In this document: in pieces, positions 23,501 to 38,500 of the stretch | Layout: every line of letters begins with the position of its first letter | Position numbering within the stretch: position 1 is the first letter of the stretch | Assembly (NCBI GenBank): GCA_026874595.1 | Contig: CM049308.1 | Location: 94,789,624-94,853,623, forward strand | Reading direction: 5' to 3' | DNA: 64,000 bases | Source: Sipunculus nudus | Taxonomy: Eukaryota; Annelida; Sipuncula; Golfingiida; Sipunculidae | Notes under the pieces: model-generated | Seen by the model: the letters and a program-made list of their open reading frames with translations, nothing else | Databases searched by the model: none | What the model was told of the DNA's origin: nothing | Made by a program: the position numbers and the translations under genes

Positions 23501-26500
23501 GATTTCTCATTCCCTGTATACTAAATACCTGGACTACTACTATATGTCCATGTTTAAACAAATTTCTCATTCCCTGTGTACTAAATACCTGGACTACTAC
23601 TATATGTCCATGTTTAAACAGATTTCTCATTCCCTGTGTACTAAATACCTGGACTACTACTATATGTCCATGTTTAAACAGATTTCTCGTTCCCTGTGTA
23701 CTAAATACCTAGGCTACTACTATTTGTCCATATTTAAACACATTTCTCATTCCCTGTGTACTAAATACCTGGACTACTACTATATGTCCATGTATAAACA
23801 AATCTCTCATTCCCTGTGTACTTAATAGATGGACTACTACTGTATGTCCATGTTTAAACAATTTCTCTTTCCCCGTGTACTCAATACCTGGACTACAACT
23901 ATATGTCCATGTTTAAACAAATTTCTAATTCCCTGTGTACTAAATACCTGGACTACTACTATATGTCCATGTTTAAACAGATTTCTCATTCCCTGTGTAC
24001 TAAATACCTGGACTACTACTATATGTCCATGTTTAAACAAATTTCTCAATCCCTGTGTACTAAATACCTGGACTACTACTATATGTCCATGTTTAAACAG
24101 ATTTCTCATTCCCTGTGTACTAAATACCTGGACTACTACTATATGTCCATGTTTAAACAGATTTCTCGTTCCCTGTGTACTAAATACCTAGGCTACTACT
24201 TTTTGTCCATATTTAAACAAATCTCTCATTCCCTGTGTACTTAATAGATGGACTACTACTGTATGTCCATGTTAAAACAATTTCTCTTTCCCCGTGTACT
24301 AAATACCTGGACTACAACTATATGTCCATGTTTAAACAAATTTCTAATTCCCTGTGTACTAAAAACCGGGACTACTACCAAATGTCCAGGTTTAAACAAA
24401 TTACTGTTCCCTGTATACTAAATACCTGGACTACTACTATATGTCCATGTTTAAACAAATTACTAGTTCCCTGTATACTAAATACCTGGACTTCTACTAT
24501 ATGTCCATGTTTAAACAAATTTCTCGTTCCCTGTGTACTAAAAACCGGGACTACTACTATATGTCCATGTTTAAACAAATTTCTCGTTCCCCGTGTACTA
24601 AATACCTGGACTACAACTATATGTCCATTTTTAAACAAATTTCTAATTCCACATATACTAAATACCTGGACTACTACAATATGTCCATGTTTAAACAAAT
24701 TTCTCATTCCCTGTGTACATAATACCTTGACTTCTACTATATGTCCATGTTTAAACAAATTTCGCGTTCCCTGTGTACTAAATACATGGACTTCTACTAT
24801 ATGTCCATGTTTAAACAAATTCCTAGTTCCCTGTATACTAAATACCTGGACTTCTACTATATGTCCATGTTTAAACAAATTTCTCGTTCCCTGTGTACTA
24901 AAAACCGGGACTACTACTATATGTCCATGTTTAAACAAATTCCTCATTCCCTGTATACTAAATACCTGGACTACTACTATATGTCCATGTTTAAACAAAT
25001 TTCTCGTTCCCTGTGTACTAAATACCTGGACTACTATATGTCTATGTTAAAACAAATTTCTCATTCCCTGTGTACTAAATACCAGGACTACTACTTTATA
25101 TATAAATGTCCATGTTTATAAAAATTTCTCGTTCCCCGTGTACTAAATACCTTGACTACTACTATATGTCTATGTTTAAACAAATATCTCGTTCCCTGTG
25201 TACTAAATACCTGGACTACTACTATATGTCCATGTTTAAACAAATTTCTCGTTCCCTGTGTACTAAATACCTAGACTACTACTATATGTCCATGTTTAAA
25301 CAAATTTCTCGTTTCCTGTGTACTAAATACCTGGACTACTACTATATGTCCATGTTTAAACAAATTTCGCGTTCCCTGTGTACTAAATACATGGACTACT
25401 ACTATATGTCCATGTTTAAACAAATTCCTAGTTCCCTGTATACTAAATACCTGGACTTCTACTATATGTCCATGTTTAAACAAATTTCTCGTTCCCTGTG
25501 GACTAAAAACCGGGACTACTACTATATGTCCATGTTTAAACAAATTTCTCATTCCCTGTGTACTAAATACCTGGACTACTACTATATGTCCATGTTCAAA
25601 CAGATTTCTCATTCCCTGTGTACTAAATACCTGGACTACTACTATATGTCCATGTTTAAACAGATTTCTCGTTCCCTGTGTACTAAATACCTAGGCTACT
25701 ACTTTTTGTCCATATTTAAACACATTTCTCATTCCCTGTGTACTAAATACCTGGACTACTACTTAATGTCCATGTATAAACAAATCTCTCATTCCCTGTG
25801 TACTTAATAGATGGACTACTACTGTATGTCCATGTTAAAACAATTTCTCTTTCCCCGTGTACTAAATACCTGGACTACAACTATATGTCCATGTTTAAAC
25901 AAATTTCTAATTCCCTGTGTACTAAAAACCGGGACTACTACTATATGTCCATGTTTAAACAAATTTCGCGTTCCCTGTGTACTAAATACCTGGACTACTA
26001 CTATATGTCCATGTTTAAACAAATATCTCATTCCCTGTGTACTAAATACCTGGACTACTCCTATATGTCCATGTTTAAACAAATTTCTCATTCCCTGTGT
26101 ACTAAATACATGGACTACTACTATATGTCCATGTTTAAACAAATTCCTAGTTCCCTGTATACTAAATACCTGGACTTCTACTATATGTCCATGTTTAAAC
26201 AAATTTCTTGTTCCCTGTGGACTAAAAACCGGGACTACTACTATATGTCCATGTTTAAACAAATTTCTCGTTCCCCGTGTACTAAATACCTGGACTACAA
26301 CTATATGTCCATGTTTAAACAAATTTCTAATTCCACATATACTAAATACCTGGACTACTACAATATGTCCATGTTTAAACAAATTTCTCATTCCCTGTGT
26401 ACTTAATACCTGGACTACTACTATATGTCCATGTTTAAACAAATTCCTCGTTCCCTGTATACTAAATACCTGGACTTCTACTATATGTCCATGTTTAAAC

Positions 26501-29500
26501 AAATTTCTCGTTCCCTGTGTACTATAAACCGGGACTACTACTATATGTCCATGTTTAAACAAATTCCTCATTCCCTGTATACTAAATACCTGGACTACTA
26601 CTATATGTCCATGTTTAAACAAATTTCTCGTTCCCTGTGTACTAAATACCTGGACTACTACTATATGTCTATGTTAAAACAAATTTCTCGTTCCCTGTGT
26701 ACTAAATACCAGGACTACTACTATATATATAAATGTCCATGTTTATAAAAATTTCTCCTTCCCCGTGTACTAAATACCTTGACTACTACTATATGTCTAT
26801 GTTTAAACAAATATCTCGTTCCCTGTGTACTAAATACCTGGACTACTACTATATGTCCATGTTTAAACAAATTTCTCGTTCCCTGTGTACTAAATACCTA
26901 GACTACTACTATATGTCCATGTTTAAACAAATTTCTCGTTTCCTGTGTACTAAATACCTGGACTACTACTATATGTCCATGATTAAACAAATTTCGCGTT
27001 CCCTGTGTACTTAATACCTGGACTACTACTATATGTCCATGTTTAAACAAATTTCCCGTTCCCTGTGTACTAAATACCTGGACTACTACTATATGTCCAT
27101 GTTTAAACAAATATCTCATTCCCTGTGTACTAAATACCTGAACTACTCCTATATGTCCATGTTTAAACAAATTTCTCATTCCCTGTGTACTAAATACATG
27201 GATTACTACTATATGTCCATGTTTAAACAATTTCTTTTTCCCTGTGTACTAAATACCTGGACAACTACTATATGTCCATGTTTAAACAAATTTCTTGTTC
27301 CCTGTGTACTCAATACCTGGACTACTACTATATGTCCATGTTTAAACAAATTTCTCATTCCCTGTACTGAATACCTGGACTCCTACTATATGTCCATGTT
27401 TAAACAAATATCTCATTCCCTGTGTACTAAATACCTGGACTACTACTTTATGTCCATGTTTAAACAAATTTCTTGTTCCCTGTGTACTAAATACCTGGAC
27501 TACTACTATATGTCCATGTTTAAACAGATTTCTCATTCCCTGTATACTAAAAACCTGGACTTCTACTATATGTCCATGTTTAAACAAATATCTCATTCCC
27601 TGTGTACTAAATACCTGGACTACTACTATATGTCCATGTTTAAACAATTTTCTTGTTCCCTGTGTACTAAATACCTGGACTACTACCATATGTCCATGTT
27701 TAAACAGATTTCTCATTCCCTGTGTACTAAATACCTGGACTGCCACTATACCTCCATGTTTAACTTACTTGTCAGAACCTGAGCACAAAATATTAAAACT
27801 ACTATGCCTACTTCTATGCATGAGAAAATATACAAAATATATAGCCTATGATTAAGTTTTATTCAGCATGGATGTCTTTGTATCCTTTTGTACTATTTAT
27901 ATTATAGTTTATATTTTTAATATTGAAAAAAGAACTTAATGAATGAGTGATAATAAAAAAACATGGGACATTAAAGTTTTGTAAAAATTACAATCAGAAC
28001 TTTTTATCAATTCTCAGAGGTTCATGTGACCTGACAGATAAATTATCTATACTTATCAGTAGTGTTAGAGTATGTTTGATGCATGTATTTGCATATGCAT
28101 GTGACCTGTGGACTTGAACTCTTGTGAAAAATACTGTTTATAATAACAGTTTATTTGATTTCTTTAAAAGTCGAAGGTAACTATTTTGTTCGCTTGGTGT
28201 GAGGATCATGCCACAGGTTTTCCCTGTATCCAGTATTTTAAAGAGCTTCCGTTTAAAGAAACTATGGACAAGATATTCTAATAGAGGGTGTACTTGTGTG
28301 TACTGTTGATCTTGAAAGAAATAATTCCAATCTGTTAAAGCATCCATCACCCTGGGCAAATATCACCTCCACCCCAGTGGCCTTCTGAGCCAATACCTCC
28401 ACCCCACTGGCCTCCCCAGCCAACAACTCCACCCCACTGACCAGGTATCCAAAGAAAATCACCTTCACATCAGTGGCCTTCCAGCCAACACCACCTTTAT
28501 CTTGGTGGCCTTCCCAAACCACACCATGTTCAAAATGGTAGCCTTTATATTCCTAGGAGACACCATCACCTACCTCATAGACCTTCCTAGGACATATCTC
28601 TGTCACCTCAGTGACCTTCCTGGAACACATTTCCTTCATCTCATTGACCTTCCTAGGAAATATCTCTGTCACCTGAGTGACCTTCCTAGAACACATCTCT
28701 TTCACCTCATTGACCTTCCTAGAACACATCTCCTTCACCTCATTGACCTTCCTAGAACATATCTCTTTCACCTCATTGACCTTCCTAGAACACATCTCCT
28801 TCACCTGAGTGACCTTCCTAGGACATATCTCTTTCACCTGAGTGACCTTCCTAGAACACATCTCTTTCACCTCATTGACCTTCCTGGAACACATCTCCTT
28901 CACCTCATTGACCTTCCTAGAACATATCTCTTTCACCTCATTGACCTTCCTAGAACATATCTCCTTCACCTGAGTGACCTTCCTGGAACATATCTCTTTC
29001 ACCTCATTGACCTTCCTAGAACACATCTCCTTCACCTCATTGACCTTCCTAGAACAAATCTCTTTCACCTCATTGACCTTCCTAGAACATATCTCTTTCA
29101 CCTCATTGACCTTCCTAGAACACATCTCCTTCACCTGAGTGACCTTCCTAGGACATATCTCTTTCACCTGAGTGACCTTCCTAGAACACATCTCTTTCAC
29201 CTCATTGACCTTCCTGGAACACATCTCCTTCACCGCATTGACCTTCCTAGAACATATCTTTTTCACCTCATTGACCTTCCTAGAACATATCTCCTTCACC
29301 TGAGTGACCTTCCTAGAACATATCTCTTTCACCTCAGTGACCTTCCTAGAACACATCTCTTTCACCTCATTGACCTTCCTGGAACACATCTCCTTCACCT
29401 CATTGACCTTCCTAGAACATATCTCTTTCACCTCATTGACCTTCCTAGAACATATCTCTTTCACCTCATTGACCTTCCTAGAACACATCTCTTTCACCTC

Positions 29501-32500
29501 ATTGACCTTCCTAGAACACATCTCCTTCACCTGAGTGACCTTCCTAGGACATATCTCTTTCACCTCGTTGACCTTCCTGGAACATATCTCTTTCACCTCA
29601 TTGACCTTCCTAGAACACATCTCCTTCACCTGAGTGACCTTCCTAGGACATATCTCTTTCACCTCGTTGACCTTCCTGGAACATATCTCTTTCACCTCAT
29701 TGACCTTCCTAGAACATATCTCTTTCACCTCATTGACCTTCCTAGGACATATCTCTTTCACCTCATTGACCTTCCTAGAACACATCTCTTTCACCTCATT
29801 GACCTTCCTGGAACACATCTCCTTCACCTCATTGACCTTCCAAGAACATATCTCTTTCACCTCATTGACCTTCCTGGAACACATCGCTTTCACCTCATTT
29901 ACCTTCCTAGAACACATCTCTTTCACCTCATTGACCTTCCTAGAACACATCTCTTTCACCTCATTGACCTTCCTAGAACATATCTCTTTCACCTCATTTA
30001 CCTTCCTTGAACATATCTCTTTCACCTCATTGACCTTCCTAGAACACATCTCTTTCACCTCATTGACCTTCCTAGAACATATCTCTTTCATCTCAGTGAC
30101 CTTCCTAGGACATATCTCTTTCACCTCATTGACCTTCCTAGAACACATCTCTTTCACCTCATTGACCTTCCTAGAACATATCTCTTTCACCTCATTTACC
30201 TTCCTAGAACATATCTCTTTCACCTCATTGACCTTCCTAGAACACATCTCCTTCACCTGAGTGACCTTCCTAGGACATATCTCTTTCACCTGAGTGACCT
30301 TCCTGGAACATATCTCTTTCACCTCATTGACCTTCCTAGAACACATCTCTTTCACCTCATTGACCTTCCTGGAACACATCTCCTTCACCTCATTGACCTT
30401 CCTGGAACACATCTCCTTCACCTCATTGACCTTCCTGGAACACATCTCCTTCACCTCATTGACCTTCCGAGAACATATCTTTTTCACCTCATTGACCTTC
30501 CTAGGACATATCTCTTTCACCTCATTGACCTTCCGAGAACATATCTCTTTCACCTCATTGACCTTCCTAGGACATATCTCTTTCACCTCATTGACCTTCC
30601 TAGAACATATCTCTTTCACCTCATTGACCTTCCTAGAACATATCTCTCTCACCTCATTGACCTTCCTAGAACATATCTCTTTCACCTCATTGACCTTCCT
30701 AGAACATATCTCTTTCACCTCATTGACCTTCCTGGAACATATCTCTTTCACCTCATTGGCCTTCCTAGAACATATCTCTTTCACCTCATTGACCTTCCTA
30801 GGACATATCTCTTTCACCTCATTGACCTTCCTAGAACATATCTCTTTCACCTCATTGACCTTCCTAGAACATATCTGTTTTACCTCATTGACCTTCCTGG
30901 AACACATCTCCTTCACCTCATTGACCTTCCTAGAACATATCTCTTTCACCTCATTGACCTTCCTAGAACATATCTCTTTCATCTCATTGACCTTCCTAGA
31001 ACACATCTCCTTCACCTGAGTGACCTTCCGAGGACATATCTCTTTCACCTGAGTGACCTTCCTGGGACATATCTCTTTCACCTGAGTAACCTTCCCAGGA
31101 CACATCTCCTTCACCTCATTGACCTTCCTAGAACATATCTCTTTCACCTCATTGACCTTCCTAGAACATATCTCTTTCACCTCATTGACCTTCCTAGAAC
31201 ATATCTCTTTCACCTCATTGACCTTCATAGAACATATCTCTTTCACCTCATTGACCTTCCTAGAACACATCTCCTTCACCTCATTGACCTTCCTAGGACA
31301 TATCTCTTTCACCTCAGTGACCTTCCTAGGACATATCTCTTTCACCTCATTGACCTTCCTGGAACACATCTCCTTCACCTCATTGACCTTCCCAGGACAT
31401 ATCTCTTTCACCTCAGTGACCTTCCCAGGACATATCTCTTTCACCTCATTGACCTTCCTGGAACACATCTCCTTCACCTCATTGACCTTCCCAGGACATA
31501 TCTCTTTCACCTCAGTGACCTTCCTAGAACATATCTCTTTCACCTCATTGACCTTCCTGGAACACATCTCCTTCACCTCATTGACCTTCCTGGAACACAT
31601 CTCCTTCACCTCATTGACCTTCCTAGGACATATCTCTTTCACATCAGTGACCTTCCTAGGACATATCTCTTTCACCTCATTGACCTTCCTAGGACATATC
31701 TCTTTCACCTCAGTGACTGTCCTAGGACATATCTCTTTCACCTGAGTGACCTTCCTAGAACACATCTCCTTCACCTCATTGACCTTCCAAGGACACATCT
31801 CCTTCACCTCAGTGACCTTTCTAGGAACATTTCCTTCATCTCATTGACCTTCCAGGGGAAACATCTCCTTCACCTCAGTGACCTTCCTAGGACACATTTC
31901 CTTCATCTCATTGACCTTCCTAGGACATCTCTTTCACCTTATTGACCTTCCTAGGACACACTTCCTTCACCTCATTGACCTTCTTAGGACATATCTCTTT
32001 CAACTCATTGACCTTCTTAGGACACATTTTCTTCACCTCATTTACCTTTCTAGGACATATCTCTTTCACCTCAGTGACCTTCTCAGGACACATCTCCTCA
32101 CCTCAGTGACCTTCCCAGGATACATCTTCTTCACCTCAGTGACTGTCCTAGGACATATCTCCTTCACCTAATTGACCTTCCAAGGACTCATCTCCTTCAC
32201 CTCAGTGACTGTCCTAGGACACATCTCCTTCGCCTCAGTGACTGTCCTAGGACACATCACCTTCGCCTCAGTGACTGTCCTAGGACATCTTCTCCACCTC
32301 AGTGACCAAGAATCCCTAGCAACACCACCTTCACTTCAGTGACCAGGTATCCCTAGCAAATCCTCTTTTGACCAGTGACCAGGAATCCCTAGCAACAACT
32401 CCTTCACCTCAGTGACCAGGTATCCAAAACAAAATCTCCTTCACCTCCGTGGCCTTCCAGCCTACACCACCTTTATCATGGTGGCCTTCCTAAACCACAC

Positions 32501-35500
32501 CACTTTCATAATTGTGGCCTTTATATTTCCTGGATACACCATCACCTACCTCATTGGCCTTCCTAAGACACATCCCCTTCACCTCATTGACCTTCCTAGG
32601 ACACATTTCCTTCACCTCATTGACCTTCCTTGGACATATCTCTGTCACCTCAGTGACCTTCCCAGGACACATCTCCTTCACCTTATTGACCTTCCTGGGA
32701 CATATCTCTTTCACCTCAGTGTTTCCCAGGACACATCTCCTTCCCCTAAATGACCTTCCTAGGACATATCTCTTTCACCTCAGTGACTGTCCTAGGACAC
32801 ATCTCCTTCACCTAATTGACCTTCCTAGGACACATCTCCTTCACCTCATTGACCTTCCTAGGACATATCTTTTTCACCTCAGTGACCTTCCCAGGACACA
32901 TCTCCTTCACCTTATTGATCTTTTCTTCACCACTGTGACCATTGTATCCCTAGCAACACCTCCTTCACTTCAATGACCAGGTATTCCCAGCAACTCCACC
33001 TTCACCTCAGTGACCATGTATCCCCAGCAACAACATTCTTTCACAACAATGAACAGGTATCCCTAGCAACACTTTCACTTCAATGACCAGGTTTCCCTAG
33101 CAACACCTCCTTCACCTCAGTGACCAGGTATCCCCATAGCAACAACACCTGCACTTCAGTGACAAGGATTCCCTATCAACACCTTCACTTCAATAACCAG
33201 GTATCCCTAGCAACACCTCCTTCAACTCAGTGACCAGGTATCCTAAGCAACACCAACTTCACCTCAGTGACCAGGTATCCCTAGCAAACCACCTTCACCT
33301 CAGTTTGCAGGTATCCCTAGCAACACCACCTTCACCTCAGTGACCAGGCAATACCACCATTGCCCCTCAGATCTTCTCCTCAAACATTTCATTAACCTCT
33401 ACCAGAAAAATCCAACCCATCCTAACTTCTTGTTAGTTGGTCTCCCCTTGGTACATATCTCTTGAGATTATGAAGTAGATGATTATGGTAGATAAGCTAT
33501 TACTGATCATAGTGAGTGTGATTGCTGACCATCATGGTCATCAGATTTGTCATAAGGACATATCACTCAGATATAGTGATGCAAGTTAACATTTTGGATT
33601 GGCTGGTGTTTAGATTAAAATCATCATGTGTGACCCAGATATCCAGGACCATTTATATTTTGTATTAACATGCTGCAGGTCAACCACAAACCATGGCAGG
33701 CAGGACTCACATCAGCCTGGAGTAAACCACAGTGGTGATGTTCTCTCATCTCCTGGCTCATTAGATCTGCAGTTCAGCTGTTTGTTCTCTCATCTCCTGG
33801 CCCATTAGATCTGCAGTTCAGCTGTCTGTTCTCTCATCTCCTGGCCCATTAGATCTGCAGTTCAACTGTCTGTTCTATCATCTCCTGGCCCATTAGATCT
33901 GCAGTTCAACTGTCTGTTCTCTCATCTCCTGGCCCATTAGATCTGCAGTTCAACTGTCTGTTCTCTCATCTCCTGGTCCATTAAATCTGCAGTTCAACTG
34001 TCTGTTCTCTCATCTCCTGGCCCATTTGATCTGCAGTTCAACTGTCTGTTCTCTCATCTCCTGGCCCATTAGATCTGCAGTTGAACTGTCTATTCTCTCA
34101 TCTCCTGGCCCATTAGATCTGCAGTTGAACTGTCTGTTCTCTCACCTCCTGGCCCATTAAATCTGCAGTTCAACTGTCTTAACTCTCATCTCCTGGCCCA
34201 TTAGATCTGCAGTTCAACTGTCTTAACTCTCATCTCCTGGCCCATTAGATCTGCAGTTCAGCTGTCTTATCTCTCATTTTGGAGCTGTCATTTGCTTCAC
34301 TGGATTTGTTACTCATTCTATCATATCTGTAATTTTGTTGTGATCCTTTAGCTAATTGGATCTGTAATTCATCTCATCTTATCTGTAATTCTCTTGTTAT
34401 TCTATGGGTCATTGGATCTGTAATTCATTCTCAGGTTACCCCTTTAGCTCATCTGATCTGTAAATCATCTCATCATATCTGTAATTCTCTGGTTATTCTT
34501 CACCTCATCAGATCTGTAATTCTCTGGTTATTCTTAATCTCATCAGATCTGTTATTCTCTGGTTATTCTTCACCTCATCAGATCTGTAATTATGGTTATT
34601 CTTCATCTCATCAGATCTGTAATTCTCTGGTTATTCTTCACCTCATCATATCTGTTATTCTCTGGTTATTCTTCATTTCAACAGATCTGTAATTCTCTGG
34701 TTATTCTTCACCTCATCATATCTGTTATTCTCTGGTTATTCTTCATTTCAACAGATCTGTAAATCTCTGGTTATTCTTCGTCTCATCAGATCTGTAATTC
34801 TCTGGTTATTCTTCACCTCATCATATCTGTTATTCTCTGGTTATTCTTCATTTCAACAGATCTGTAATTCTCTGGTTATTCTTCACCTCATCAGATCTGT
34901 AATTCTCTGGTTATTCTTCACCTCATCATATCTGTTATTCTCTGGTTATTCTTCATTTCAACAGATCTGTAATTCTCTGGTTATTCTTCACCTCATCAGA
35001 TCTGTAATTCTCTGGTTATTCTTCACCTCATCATATCTGTTATTCTCTGGTTATTCTTCATTTCAACAGATCTGTAATTCTCTGGTTATTCTTCATCTCA
35101 TCAGATCTGTAATTCTCTGGTTATTCTTCATCTCATCAGATCTGTAATTCTCTGGTTATTCTTCATCTCATCAGATCTGTAATTCTCTGGTTATTCTTCA
35201 TCTCATCAGATCTGTAATTCTCTGGTTATTCTTCATCTCATCAGATCTGTAATTCTCTGGTTATTCTTCACCTCATCATATCTAATATTCTCTGGTTATT
35301 CTTCATTTCAACAGATCTGTAATTGTCAGGTTATTCTTGATCCTCATCAGATCTGTAATTCTCTGGTTATTCTTCATCTCATCAGATCTGTAATTCTCTG
35401 GTTATTCTTCATCTCATCAGATCTGTAATTCTCTGGTTATTCTTCATCTCATCAGATCTGTAATTCTCTGGTTATTCTTCACCTCATCATATCTGTTATT

Positions 35501-38500
35501 CTCTGGTTATTCTTCATTTCAACAGATCTGTAATTCTCTGGTTATTCTTCGTCTCATCAGATCTGTAATTCTCTGGTTATGCTTCACCTCATCAGATCTG
35601 TAATTCTCTGGTTATTCTTCACCTCATCATATCTGTTATTCTCTGGTTATTCTTCATTTCAACAGATCTGTAATTCTCTGGTTATTCTTCGTCTCATTAG
35701 ATCTGTAATTCTCTGGTTATTCTTCATTTCAACAGATCTGTAATTCTCTGGTTATTCTTCACCTCATCAGATCTGTAATTCTCTGGTTATTCTTCATCTC
35801 ATCAGATCTGTTATTCTCTGGTTATTCTTCATTTCAACAGATCTGGAAATCTCTGGTTATTCTTCATCTCATCAGATCTGTAATTCTCTGGTTATTCTTC
35901 ATCTCATCAGATCTGTAATTCTCTGGTTATTCTTCATCTCATCAGATCTGTAATTCTCTGGTTATTCTTCACCTCATCATATCTGTTATTCTCTGGTTAT
36001 TCTTCATTTCAACAGATCTGTAATTCTCTCGTTATTCTTCACCTCATCATATCTGTTATTCTCTGGTTATTCTTCATTTCAACAGATCTGTAATTCTCTG
36101 GTTATTCTTCGTCTCATCAGATCTGTAATTCTCTGGTTATTCTTCATCTCATCATATCTGTAATTCTCTGGTTATTCTTCACCTCATCATATCTGTTATT
36201 CTCTGGTTATTCTTCATTTCAACAGATCTGTAATTCTCTGGTTATTCTTCACCTCATCAGATCTGTAATTCTCTGGTTATTCTTCGCCTCATCATATTTG
36301 TAATTCTCTTGTTATTCTTCACCCCATCAGATCTGTAATCCTCCCCATCATATTTAGAATTTTCCAGCTATTTCTTTGCAAAAATTCCCTTTCCCTGCAA
36401 GCAAGAATGGAGTTGTTTTTGTTTGTGAAGTATATATTGTGCATTATCTCATTTTTTCAGTGATGATAATGCAGCTATTGTGTGGACTGGTTATGGTAAG
36501 AGGACTCCCGTGCTCCTGTTCAGGGCGGAGAACTTAGTCAACAAACGCCATGATATCAAAGCCATAGGAGGTATGATGTGTATTTGTATGTGATTCCCCG
36601 CTTTGATTTGTATTGTCTTCATGTTAGATTAAGGGCTAATACAGCTGCTGAAAGGCCAGAATAAAGGCATGATCTAGGAAAATATGCTGTAATTCTATGA
36701 AACAGCCCTGCATATCAGCAGCCATAATTTAATAAGGTTATTAGCACAAATGGTAGTGGGCCCAAAATACACACAAGCTGGCAGCTGTATATATCCAGGA
36801 TAGTGTAGCTTGTTTATTTCATCCTGGGCTCAGCAGCATCTTTAGAGCAGGCTGATGCAGATGTACCAGGCTGATATGACCCATAAAACCAGGCTACAGT
36901 TGGCACTGGGCATTGTGCATCCTTGAATCTCTCAAAATCTGATAGCTTCATTACAGGGATCTGTATTTAGACTAATGGCAGTGAGAAATATGACATTATT
37001 TATCAGTGTTTAGAGCTGTCACAATACAAATGTGAACATTGCTGAAGAGATTTACCGTTAATGTTATTTAATTAACTTAGCAGTAGTGTTGAATTATAAG
37101 GCTGTAAACTGATGTAATCATTTGACTATTGCTGATGATTTCAGTACTCCTCAATGATTGTCAGTATATACTTGTTTTTTTTTTAAGAGCGATATCATTT
37201 GGCGTACAAGATGGTAAAGACAGAATGTAAACTTCTGCGTTCTATCTTGGGATCACATGGTTTTAGTGAGGTAAGTGATATGTATGTAAACTGCTGCAGT
37301 GTATCGTGGGATCACTTGACTTCAGTCAGATGAGAGATAAGAATGTAAACTACTGCAGGGAATTTTTTTAGATCCAATGACTTCAGTGAGTTAAGAGATA
37401 TGAAATTAAACTACTGCACTGTATTGTTGCATCACATAGCTTTAGTGAGATAAAATATATAGGTATAATATAGGTATAAACTGCTGTAGTGTATGATATT
37501 ACATGTCTGGTGACATCACTTTATGGTGTTGCCTATTGGGTTTGTGTTAGGTATGTTTTACCTGTAAGAGACAAAGTAAGTTTAGTGTTTTAGTGTACAT
37601 TAACATGACTTTTATCATTCAGGCACACCCTAACAGCCCTGATTTTAACCTGCTGTGGACTGGGTCTCACCTCAAGCCATACACATTGCGAGGTCTGCAG
37701 GAATTTCAAAAAGTCAATCATTTTCCAAGGTAAGTAACATCTGACATTGTTAATTTATCAAAACATGTTCAGAATCATTCTCAGCAAATACTTTCAGTTA
37801 CTTAGACCATGAGATATAAGCGTCCTGTTATAATTTGGTAATTAAAAAATTTTTTTTTTCTGTCATCAGGTCCTATGAAATTACTAGAAAGGATAGGTTG
37901 TTCAAAAATATTCAACGGATGCAACAGACCAAGGTTAGTGTTTATACTTACAATAATTTTAAAAAAAATCTATATAAAACAATGAAATGACTTGCTTTTT
38001 AGCGACAACTACTTATTGAAGTACTTTGTGATGACAAACATTTGAAGTGATCTTATTATTTATTGAAAAGATCATTTTAGTTCATTTATCAGATTGTTAG
38101 TTGTTCCTTTTGTACATATATGTATATATATATTTGTTTTATATTTCTATATAGCAGTATTTGTTATTTTTTATGCTTACTCTTACAAGAATTGACAGTT
38201 GTGTTAAATGTACAATTTTAAGTTTCAATACACACCACCTTCAAAGCTGTCTTTAACTTTATTAGGCATTATATTTTCTCTATTGTGCAAGTTCAGACCT
38301 CATATGTTAAGATTAATATATTACTTTGAATCAGTCTGGACTCTGATTTACCCATCAACCTTTGTTAATATTGGCCAGTCAGCCAGCATGTGGTAGCTTA
38401 CTTTCTTGGTTTCAGGGTTTCAAGCATTTTGACTTTGTACCACCAAGTTTTGTGATACCAGGAGAGTTCCAAGACTTCTGCAGTAAGTATAAACCTGGTC

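Noticed and set aside
23469-27782. Several proteins of 90-271 residues on both strands
   Set aside because: The 60-bp unit lacks stops in several frames; the products are the repeat itself.
28553-31807. A 1,084-residue minus-strand protein
   Set aside because: It is one reading of a 33-bp tandem array whose other frames are also long; no start context, splice signal or known domain supports it.
34440-36345. CRISPR-like array
   Set aside because: Units are joined head to tail with no unique spacers, in an animal intron; the same holds for the other arrays.
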